Assembly (NCBI GenBank): GCA_027038155.1
Contig: JALVXW010000334.1
Span: 1 to 5,912 of the forward strand
Source: Sulfurovum sp.
GTDB lineage: Bacteria; Campylobacterota; Campylobacteria; Campylobacterales; Sulfurovaceae
DNA length: 5,912 nt
Direction of reading: 5' to 3'
Both the position numbers and the translations under genes were made by a program. Positions 1-5,068 of the stretch are shown one piece after another (the first letter of the stretch is position 1; every line of letters starts with the position of its first letter). The notes under the pieces are model-generated. The model was not told the origin of the DNA, searched no databases, and was given only the letters and a program-made list of their open reading frames with translations.

Positions 1-2
1 AT

Positions 3-473
3 TTTATACACTCAGATATTGTCTATGAGCTTTTGGGTGTAGAGCATGTAGCATTTTATGAACACAAGTTCGATGTCTTGTTTTGTTTGGGTGTGCTCTA
101 CCATAGGTCTGACCCCGTCGCTATGCTTAAGTCACTTTTTAAGGGGCTCAATAAGGGCGGTGAACTCATACTTGATACCTTTATGATAGAGGGAGAAGAG
201 GAGATATCTCTTACCCCGAAAGAGAGATACTCAAAGATACCCAATATCTATTTTATCCCTACTGTACCTGCTTTGATGAACTGGTGCCACAGAGCAGGGT
301 TTAAAGAGGTAGAAGTACTAGAAACAATGGTAACCGAGCCTCATGAGCAGCGTAAAACAGAGTGGATAGAGACACAAAGTTTGGAAGATTTTTTAGATCC
401 CGGTGATCCAACTAAAACGGTAGAGGGGTATCCTGCTCCTCGAAGGGTATATATAAAGGCCGTACGAAAATAA
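3..473 (+). CDS. cmoB: tRNA U34 carboxymethyltransferase CmoB, 5'-truncated by window edge
   Basis: CmoB moves the carboxymethyl group of carboxy-S-adenosylmethionine (made by CmoA) onto 5-hydroxyuridine at tRNA position 34, giving cmo5U and wider wobble decoding. The frame is open from base 3, so the gene begins outside the window. Only the C-terminal 156 residues are present, about half of a protein that is about 290-325 residues in the family. What is visible is the second half of the SAM-dependent Rossmann fold, with the family stretch FDVLFCLGVLYHRSDP, then NIYFIPTVPAL. The C-terminal signature follows: EQRKTEWIETQSLEDFLDP and KTVEGYPAPRR. These match the E. coli CmoB C-terminus as I recall it, and the stop falls where that protein ends, so there is no sign of a broken 3' end. 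A TTG at 33 is an internal leucine codon, not a start. Family identity is near certain; the missing N-terminal half cannot be judged. Confidence 0.95.
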   Translation, partial: FIHSDIVYELLGVEHVAFYEHKFDVLFCLGVLYHRSDPVAMLKSLFKGLNKGGELILDTFMIEGEEEISLTPKERYSKIPNIYFIPTVPALMNWCHRAGFKEVEVLETMVTEPHEQRKTEWIETQSLEDFLDPGDPTKTVEGYPAPRRVYIKAVRK

Positions 474-620
474 GTTGTTTTTTGTTTTTCTGATTCTTTC
501 ACTGCAAGAGTATGCAAGAACGCATGGTTTTTGGAGGTGGAGAGTTTACTTCTGCCAAATATGAAAAAATATATCTTCAACCCAAATTATGCAAGATGGG
601 TCAATTTAATTAACTTTAAC

Positions 621-626
621 TATAAT
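621..626 (+). promoter_or_regulatory. Predicted sigma-70 -10 box of the desaturase gene
   Basis: A perfect TATAAT lies 26 bp before the chosen ATG at 652. A second, weaker version, TATGAT, lies at 627-632. No convincing -35 TTGACA is seen 16-18 bp upstream, which is normal for Campylobacterota, where the -35 element is poorly conserved. Transcription would begin near 633, giving a leader of about 19 nt that contains the ribosome site. Two TTTAA-type repeats (605-610 and 615-620) sit directly upstream, where a -35-region regulator would bind. Confidence 0.5.
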
Positions 627-641
627 TATGATAATTATAAG

Positions 642-646
642 AGGAG
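642..646 (+). promoter_or_regulatory. Ribosome binding site that decides the desaturase start
   Basis: AGGAG lies 5 nt before the ATG at 652. The frame stays open upstream to an ATG at 628, but that codon overlaps the predicted -10 region and has no Shine-Dalgarno sequence. This makes 652 the better start. A GTG at 649 is too close to the site. Confidence 0.7.
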
Positions 647-651
647 CGGTG

Positions 652-1863
652 ATGGGACAACAACCAAATGAAGCAGAAGCATTGTCTATAGTAGATAAAG
701 CACATCAATATGCACGTTATGCAGATGTTGATAAAGATCAGTTAGAAAAAGATATTAATGCGATTAAGGAGACAATGGATCCTGTAGGTGAAGAGGATTT
801 TCAACATCTCTTGAAGCTGGAGAGATGGGGGCGTATGTTTACCTTTGGTGGATATGGTATTATCTTGCTGTTAAGTATACTGGGTTTGGGTGGAGAGCTT
901 AGTCCATTTTTATTTTGGCCATTAGCGATTATTGCTGCATTGGCCATTAGTACAGGGAATGTAGCCAGATGGGCGGATGTTGTGCATCCTGTTTTGCATG
1001 GTGCTTACGACAAGGTGCCCAATGTTCCAGAGAGATACACTAAAAAAGTATTTGCCAAAGGTGCTAGACGTTATATAGATTGGTTGGATTGGATCAAGCC
1101 AGAGGCTTGGAGCTATGAGCATAATATCATGCATCACTACCATCTAGGGGAAGAGGATGACCCAGATAATGTAGAACGCAATTTGCAATGGCTTATACAG
1201 TCTAAAACACCTATGTTTTTAAGATATATGATAATCTATGCTTTTGCGGGGATGTGGAAGTTTCTCTATTATGCACCAAATACATTAAGAATTTTAGAAA
1301 ACAAAAGACTTCAAGAGGCAGATAAACGTACGATTACAGATTATGAGTTGGATCCTCGTACTAAAAATGGTTTAGAGTTGTGGATGGAGTACTATCTTCC
1401 TTATGCCATTATCAAGTTTTTGGTTTTTCCTATGCTCTTTTTGCCTTTTGGTACACAAGCTGTGGTGAATGCACTTATTATTATTATTCTCGCAGAATTT
1501 TTTGCAAATCTACACTCATTTTTGGTGATTGTGCCTAACCACTCAGCAGAAGATATTTATATGTTCTCTGAGCCACACAAGAGTACAGGCGAGTTCTATT
1601 TGCGTCAAATTATGGGTTCTGTTAACTACAATACAGGTACAGATTTTATAGATTTTATACATGGTTTCTTAAATTACCAGATAGAGCACCATCTTTTCCC
1701 AAATATGCCGCACAGTTATTATCAGAAAATGCAACCTATTGTAAAAGAGATCTGTAAAAAACACAATTTGGAGTATAGGCAAGAGTCTGTTTTTAAACGT
1801 ATCAAAATGTCTATTGACTTAATGGTGGGAAAGACAAAACTTCTTAGAGTAGAAGGTATCTAA
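652..1863 (+). CDS. Membrane fatty acid desaturase, front-end/DesA3-like
   Basis: This is an integral membrane, O2-dependent non-haem di-iron desaturase expected to put a double bond into membrane acyl chains. All three histidine boxes are present: HPVLH (H112, H116), HNIMHHYH (H157, H161, H162, H164) and QIEHH (Q343, H346, H347) within NYQIEHHLFPNMP. H288 and H297, in the segment NLHSFLVIVPNH, may be extra ligands. Glutamine replacing the first histidine of box three is typical of front-end (delta-5/delta-6) desaturases and the DesA3 group. Hydrophobic segments lie near residues 63-80, 84-102, 188-208, 250-267 and 270-292. The first 60 residues are charged and soluble, with no cytochrome b5 domain, so electrons must come from a separate ferredoxin or reductase. 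The length, 403 residues, is normal for the family. The gene has its own promoter and no operon partner. Regioselectivity cannot be read from sequence. The family call is firm; the substrate is unknown. Confidence 0.9.
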   Translation: MGQQPNEAEALSIVDKAHQYARYADVDKDQLEKDINAIKETMDPVGEEDFQHLLKLERWGRMFTFGGYGIILLLSILGLGGELSPFLFWPLAIIAALAISTGNVARWADVVHPVLHGAYDKVPNVPERYTKKVFAKGARRYIDWLDWIKPEAWSYEHNIMHHYHLGEEDDPDNVERNLQWLIQSKTPMFLRYMIIYAFAGMWKFLYYAPNTLRILENKRLQEADKRTITDYELDPRTKNGLELWMEYYLPYAIIKFLVFPMLFLPFGTQAVVNALIIIILAEFFANLHSFLVIVPNHSAEDIYMFSEPHKSTGEFYLRQIMGSVNYNTGTDFIDFIHGFLNYQIEHHLFPNMPHSYYQKMQPIVKEICKKHNLEYRQESVFKRIKMSIDLMVGKTKLLRVEGI

Positions 1864-1871
1864 TAATCAGT

Positions 1872-1893
1872 AAAGTGGGTCACTTTTATTTTT
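1872..1893 (+). terminator. Weak hairpin terminator candidate after the desaturase
   Basis: Eight bases after the stop, AAAGTG (1872-1877) and CACTTT (1881-1886) can pair around a GGT loop, followed by a T-rich tract up to 1893. The stem has only 6 bp and two G:C pairs, so termination may be partial. The placement between a stop codon and the next gene's promoter supports the call. Confidence 0.4.
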
Positions 1894-1911
1894 AAATAAG
1901 GTTGATTTCGC

Positions 1912-1917
1912 TATAAA
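1912..1917 (+). promoter_or_regulatory. Predicted -10 box of the HsrA/CosR-type regulator gene
   Basis: TATAAA in the context GCTATAAAT lies 62 bp before the regulator ATG and is preceded by T-rich DNA, the usual Campylobacterota promoter form. No clear -35 is seen. Transcription would start near 1924. The leader then carries the AAACTT-T-AAGTTT inverted repeat (1944-1956). Other TA-rich hexamers nearby (for example TAATAA at 1923-1928) make the exact box uncertain. Confidence 0.35.
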
Positions 1918-1979
1918 TACGCTAATAAATATCAAAAATGTAAAAACTTTAAGTTTAAACCATTTTTTAATGGAAGATA

Positions 1980-2639
1980 ATGAGAATATTAACAGTCGGT
2001 TTTAATGATGAGTATGTCAAAGAGCTTGAAAAAGAGTTAGAGAAGTATTTTATCTGTATTGTTGACAATGCCAATGATATTTATGATGCTACCAATTTTA
2101 CAGATTTTAGACACTATGAGTTGGTGATTATTGTTGATGAGGGGATTAAGTTCTCTTTGGAGCGTTACGTCAATGATGTGAAAAAAAAGAAAAGTGAAAC
2201 AAAAATTATTATCTTAACCTCTGATATTAAAGCACAATCAGGATTTTTTGATTTGGGTGTAGATGATGTCATCTATCAGCACTGTAATCATCCAGACCTC
2301 ATTGCTGCACGTGTACTTTCCAACATGAGACACCTCTTTGGTACCCATGTAAATATCGAAAAGTTAGTGATTGATATTGCTAACAAAAAGATAAAATATG
2401 ATGAAAAAATAGTCTCACTCAATGGTAAGACCTTTGATATTTTGGCATACCTTGCACTTCGTAAACAGCGTGTATTTTCTAAAGATGAGATTATTAATGC
2501 ACTCTGGGAAGAGCCAGAGTATGTGAGTGACAATACAGTTGAAGTAGCAATCAACCAAATACGTAAACGCCTCAAGAGTATTCTCGGCTTTCAGGTCATT
2601 CATACAGTTAGGCGTAGAGGGTACAAGTTCTCTTATTAG
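1980..2639 (+). CDS. Orphan OmpR-family response regulator, HsrA/CosR type
   Basis: This is a DNA-binding transcription factor with an N-terminal receiver-like domain (residues 1-118) and a C-terminal winged helix (about 122-219). Known homologues are HP1043/HsrA of Helicobacter pylori and Cj0355/CosR of Campylobacter jejuni, orphan and essential regulators of homeostatic and oxidative-stress genes. The C-terminal half matches HsrA closely as I recall it, in ALWEEPE (175-181), EVAINQIRKRL (188-198) and TVRRRGYKFSY (209-219). The receiver is degenerate. The beta-3 phospho-acceptor position holds V52, with D53 displaced by one. The beta-1 acidic pair is replaced by GFND (7-10). The beta-5 Lys-Pro is Q100-H101. 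Phosphorylation control is therefore unlikely. The ATG has a weak GGAAG ribosome site (1972-1976). No histidine kinase gene is adjacent. The length of 219 fits the family (about 223). The gene ends 20 bp from a convergent gene. Confidence 0.9.
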   Translation: MRILTVGFNDEYVKELEKELEKYFICIVDNANDIYDATNFTDFRHYELVIIVDEGIKFSLERYVNDVKKKKSETKIIILTSDIKAQSGFFDLGVDDVIYQHCNHPDLIAARVLSNMRHLFGTHVNIEKLVIDIANKKIKYDEKIVSLNGKTFDILAYLALRKQRVFSKDEIINALWEEPEYVSDNTVEVAINQIRKRLKSILGFQVIHTVRRRGYKFSY

Positions 2640-2659
2640 CGGTGCTCTAAAGTAAAATT

Positions 2660-3271
2660 CTAGTGTGATAAATTTTTTTTCACCTCTTCTATCCAATAGG
2701 GTAGTACCCTTTGTTCTGCTTTGAGTGTAGTGCTTAAGCCATGCCCGGGATAGAGTGTATAGTCCTCCTCTATGCTCATCGCTTTTTCCAAACTTTGCAA
2801 CATCGATTTGCCCGAAGAGAAAGGGAAGTCCCATCTGCCTATACTTTGCTGAAAAAGAAAATCACCAGAAAACCATACATCTTTGATTTGGATAATGCTA
2901 CACCCTGGGGTGTGTCCTGCAAAGTGTCGGTATTGTACTTTTATCCCTTGAATATCTAAGAGCTCATCTCCTACGACTGCATAGTCGGCTCTGCTTGGTG
3001 GCGTAGGTTGCCCTAGTGGGCATTTTTGTAACATAAAAACATCCTCTTTGGGGCAGTAGATAGGTATATTTAGTTTCTCTTTGAGAGCTTTGTTTGACCA
3101 TACGTGGTCGTAGTGTCCATGTGTATTTAGGATGGCTACAGGATTGGTAACATTATGTAGTACCCAACTGGCTGCATCTATTCCAGGGTCAATAATAATC
3201 TCTTTTTTGTCAATCGTAACGATGTAGCAGTTGGTTTGTGTCATTCCCATAGGCTGAATTTTAATCTGCAT
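2660..3271 (-). CDS. Metallo-beta-lactamase-fold hydrolase, glyoxalase II-like
   Basis: This is a cytosolic MBL-fold metalloenzyme of 203 residues with no signal peptide. The metal site is complete: THGHYDH gives H51, H53, D55 and H56; H120 lies in GHTPGC; D137 in SGD; and H177 in PGHG. This pattern supports a binuclear zinc or iron centre. The protein is a single MBL domain and lacks the C-terminal helical glutathione-binding domain of classical glyoxalase II, so hydrolysis of S-lactoylglutathione is not assured. It fits the short YcbL-like group of thioester or small-ester hydrolases. A ribosome site AAGGA (minus strand, 3281-3285) lies 9 nt before the ATG. The gene is divergent from the DUF455 operon by 16 bp and convergent with the regulator by 20 bp. 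From memory, C. jejuni also has an MBL hydrolase close to lpxK, which hints at old synteny. The fold is certain; the substrate is unknown. Confidence 0.88.
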   Translation of the reverse strand: MQIKIQPMGMTQTNCYIVTIDKKEIIIDPGIDAASWVLHNVTNPVAILNTHGHYDHVWSNKALKEKLNIPIYCPKEDVFMLQKCPLGQPTPPSRADYAVVGDELLDIQGIKVQYRHFAGHTPGCSIIQIKDVWFSGDFLFQQSIGRWDFPFSSGKSMLQSLEKAMSIEEDYTLYPGHGLSTTLKAEQRVLPYWIEEVKKNLSH

Positions 3272-3275
3272 CGGT

Positions 3276-3281
3276 TATAAT
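3276..3281 (+). promoter_or_regulatory. Predicted -10 box of the DUF455-lpxK-argB operon
   Basis: A perfect TATAAT ends 6 bp before the ATG at 3288, preceded by GGT, which resembles a partial extended -10. The expected transcription start falls on or within a base or two of the A of the ATG, so the mRNA would be leaderless. In agreement, no purine-rich ribosome site precedes the ATG; the bases there are TCCTTGT. No clear -35 is visible in the 5' coding part of the divergent hydrolase gene. Confidence 0.5.
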
Positions 3282-3287
3282 CCTTGT

Positions 3288-4103
3288 ATGAATATATATG
3301 AATTGTTAGAGCGTGCTATAGTCAGTGATGATATAGAGATCAAAGAGAAACTTACAACACAGTGCTTGGTATATTGTAGCCAAAATGAGGTTAGTGTTGA
3401 GCGTAGCTTTGTCCCTAAAGTGTTTGCTACACCCTCTTATGCCAATAGGTGTACCATCGTTGACCCTAGAGAGCTTCCTGCTCGTAAAGATTTTGATACC
3501 AAAGAGGGGTTGGCTACTTTGGTGCATGCTATTGCACATATTGAATACTCAGCGATAGATTTGGCTCTTGATGCAGTCTATCGTTTTGCCGATATGCCAA
3601 TGGCGTATAAGATAGATTGGCTTATTGTTGCCAAAGATGAGATACGTCACTTCAAGATGCTCTATGAGATGCTGGAGGAGTTGGGGTATGCATATGGTGA
3701 TTTTCCTGTGCATTGTGGGCTTTTTGATGCAGCTAGGCATACAGCCAACGTTGCACTGGATCGTATGGCAGTAGTGCCACGTTACTATGAAGCAAGTGGG
3801 TTAGATGTAAATCCTCAGATTATTAAAAAGTTAGACAATAGGCGTAAAAATCCTAGAGTCAAGAAGCTTATAGAGCGTCTCAATATTATCTACAAAGAGG
3901 AGATAGAGCATGTTCAAAAGGGTGATAGGTGGTTTAAGTATCTGTGTCAAAGAGAGGGCTTAGAAGAAGATGTATATTTTGATATTTTAAAGCAGTATGA
4001 GATAATGGATAAACATAGACCCCATCTCAATGTAGAAGCACGAAAAAAGGCAGGGTTTACCTGTAGTGAGATAAAACGTTTGGGTGCAAAGGAGTGTGTG
4101 TGA
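3288..4103 (+). CDS. DUF455 family ferritin-like protein (COG2833), probable di-iron enzyme
   Basis: The biochemical function of this family is unknown. The 271-residue protein is predicted to be a soluble helical bundle with ferritin-like ligands in the expected order: H84-x-E86 in HAIAHIEYSAIDLALDA, E118-x-x-H121 in KDEIRHF, E168 in RYYEASGLDVNP, and E205-x-x-H208 in EEIEHVQKGDRWF. This E, ExxH, E, ExxH set is what a non-haem di-iron centre needs. It also resembles the tRNA hydroxylase MiaE, so an O2-using hydroxylase or oxidase is a reasonable inference. The C-terminal RPHLNVEARKKAGF is a family hallmark. The start at 3288 fits the usual family N-terminus (MNIYELLERA), although no ribosome site precedes it. 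The gene leads a three-gene run, its stop overlapping the lpxK start by 4 nt. The role of this neighbourhood is not explained by lipid A or arginine synthesis. Family assignment is strong; activity is not known. Confidence 0.88.
   Translation: MNIYELLERAIVSDDIEIKEKLTTQCLVYCSQNEVSVERSFVPKVFATPSYANRCTIVDPRELPARKDFDTKEGLATLVHAIAHIEYSAIDLALDAVYRFADMPMAYKIDWLIVAKDEIRHFKMLYEMLEELGYAYGDFPVHCGLFDAARHTANVALDRMAVVPRYYEASGLDVNPQIIKKLDNRRKNPRVKKLIERLNIIYKEEIEHVQKGDRWFKYLCQREGLEEDVYFDILKQYEIMDKHRPHLNVEARKKAGFTCSEIKRLGAKECV
3291..3296 (-). promoter_or_regulatory. Possible -10 box for the MBL hydrolase gene
   Basis: On the minus strand TATATT reads from 3296 to 3291, inside the first codons of the divergent DUF455 gene. 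Transcription would start near 3284, just at the AAGGA ribosome site. Any promoter for this gene must overlap the divergent coding sequence because the intergenic gap is only 16 bp. The TA-rich repeat here makes the exact hexamer uncertain. Confidence 0.25.
4088..4094 (+). promoter_or_regulatory. Ribosome binding site for lpxK, deciding the GTG start
   Basis: AAAGGAG lies inside the last codons of the DUF455 gene, 5 nt before the GTG at 4100. That GTG overlaps the DUF455 stop as GTGA. This is a strong signal for coupled initiation at 4100 rather than at the GTG at 4094, which overlaps the site. The in-frame ATG at 4133 has only A-rich sequence before it. Confidence 0.65.
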
Positions 4104-5068
4104 AAGTAAAAATTAAAAATGAAAAATTAAAAATGAATGAATTTTTTAGTTTAAAACAGTTTTTTGAACAGATGTTTTTCTCTCCTAAGTGGTATCACTA
4201 TCTACTGATGGTGGTGTTGTTTCCGTTATCTGTAGTTTATGGTACAGTGATGCTCTTGCGTAGGGTGTTGACACCCAAGGAGTGTTTTAGTATTCCTATT
4301 GTCTCTGTAGGCAACTTGCAGGTAGGGGGTAGTGGAAAGACCCCTTTTATCATCGCTTTGGCATCATGTTATGAAGATGTGTTTATAATCTCACGTGGGT
4401 ATGGCAGACGGAGTCAGGGTCGTATAGAGGTGAGTAGCCATGGCAAAATACTCACCTCTGTACAAAGCAGTGGAGATGAGGCGATGCTTATGGCACACGC
4501 TTTACCTAACGCCTCTGTGATAGTGTGCGAAGATAGAAGTATGGCGATAGAAGTAGCCATGAGAGAGGGTGCAAAAGTTATCTTTTTGGACGATGGATTT
4601 AACAGGGTAGAGATTAAAAAGTATGAGGTACTACTTGAACCTGCCTGTATGCCAAATAGTTTGCCTTTCCCTGCGGGAGGATTGCGTGAGTTCTCTTTTA
4701 GCAAAAAATTTGCAGACCTTGTTGCCAAAGAGGAGAGAGACTTTGTGCGTCATGTAAAGATTGATAATCCTACTGAACGTATGGTGCTAGTCACGGCGAT
4801 TGCCAACCCCAAACGCCTAGATGCCTATTTACCAGAAGGGGTGGTAGCAAAAGTCTATCAAGATGACCATAGTTATTTTGATGAAGAGGTGTTGCAAAGC
4901 TATCTTAAAGAGTATCAGGCTACATCAATACTCTGCACCTCCAAAGACCGTATAAAAATGCAAAACTTTAAGTTGCCTATCTCCGAAATGAAGTTAGAAT
5001 TGCAGATTAACAAAGAGATAGTTGCCCAAATAGATAACTATATAGAAGGATTTGCCTGTGAAAGATAA
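4100..5068 (+). CDS. lpxK: Tetraacyldisaccharide 4'-kinase LpxK
   Basis: LpxK phosphorylates the 4' position of tetraacyldisaccharide-1-phosphate to make lipid IVA, at the cytosolic face of the inner membrane, in lipid A synthesis. An N-terminal membrane helix (about residues 32-53) is followed by GNLQVGGSGKTP (71-82), which holds the Walker A P-loop with K80 and T81. Next come SRGYGR (98-103), GDEAML (125-130), FLDDGF (162-167), TAIANPKRLDAYLP (232-245), DDHSYF (255-260) and CTSKD (279-283). These follow H. pylori LpxK closely as I recall it. The start is ambiguous. GTG 4100 has a strong ribosome site and a GTGA overlap and gives 322 residues. ATG 4133 gives 311, closer to the roughly 310 of Helicobacter and Campylobacter LpxK. 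The 11 extra residues are encoded mostly by a 14-bp tandem repeat. The GTG at 4094 is less likely. The gene's end overlaps argB by 11 nt. Confidence 0.93.
   Translation: MKVKIKNEKLKMNEFFSLKQFFEQMFFSPKWYHYLLMVVLFPLSVVYGTVMLLRRVLTPKECFSIPIVSVGNLQVGGSGKTPFIIALASCYEDVFIISRGYGRRSQGRIEVSSHGKILTSVQSSGDEAMLMAHALPNASVIVCEDRSMAIEVAMREGAKVIFLDDGFNRVEIKKYEVLLEPACMPNSLPFPAGGLREFSFSKKFADLVAKEERDFVRHVKIDNPTERMVLVTAIANPKRLDAYLPEGVVAKVYQDDHSYFDEEVLQSYLKEYQATSILCTSKDRIKMQNFKLPISEMKLELQINKEIVAQIDNYIEGFACER
4108..4135 (+). repeat. Two-copy 14-bp tandem repeat at the lpxK start
   Basis: Two exact copies of AAAAATTAAAAATG (4108-4121 and 4122-4135) lie between the GTG start and the first ATG of lpxK; the second copy ends in the ATG at 4133. 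Fourteen is not a multiple of three, so gain or loss of one copy would shift the frame of a GTG-initiated product but leave ATG 4133 initiation intact. The A-rich DNA may also act as an unstructured translation enhancer. Confidence 0.9.
5046..5050 (+). promoter_or_regulatory. Ribosome binding site that decides the argB start
   Basis: AAGGA lies 7 nt before the GTG at 5058, inside the lpxK 3' end. A TTG at 5052 in the same frame is only 1 nt from the site and is therefore unlikely to be used. Confidence 0.65.

Noticed and set aside
341..580. 79-codon minus-strand ORF across the cmoB end and spacer
   Set aside because: It is antisense to the conserved cmoB C-terminus over about half its length, and I see no recognisable domain or ribosome site for it.
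512..613. 33-codon plus-strand ORF beginning MQERMVFGGG
   Set aside because: Only a weak AAGAG precedes it, it has no recognisable family, and its length is expected by chance in an open spacer.
561..671. 36-codon plus-strand ORF beginning MKKYIFNPNY, running into the desaturase start
   Set aside because: The GGAGG is 23 nt upstream, too far to serve it; it overlaps the desaturase promoter and start, and its Asn/Tyr-rich end simply reflects AT-rich DNA. It is also in frame with the cmoB stop, but CmoB ends at its normal C-terminus, so it is not a lost extension.
2640..2680. Possible shared terminator between the convergent regulator and hydrolase genes
   Set aside because: There is a T8 run (2673-2680) but no stable hairpin directly before it; the only pairing seen is a 3-bp AGC/GCT stem at 2638-2646 and a distant GGTG/CACC pair.
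2660..3271. Calling the MBL hydrolase classical glyoxalase II (gloB)
   Set aside because: The C-terminal glutathione-binding helical domain is missing at 203 residues, so only the fold-level call is supported.
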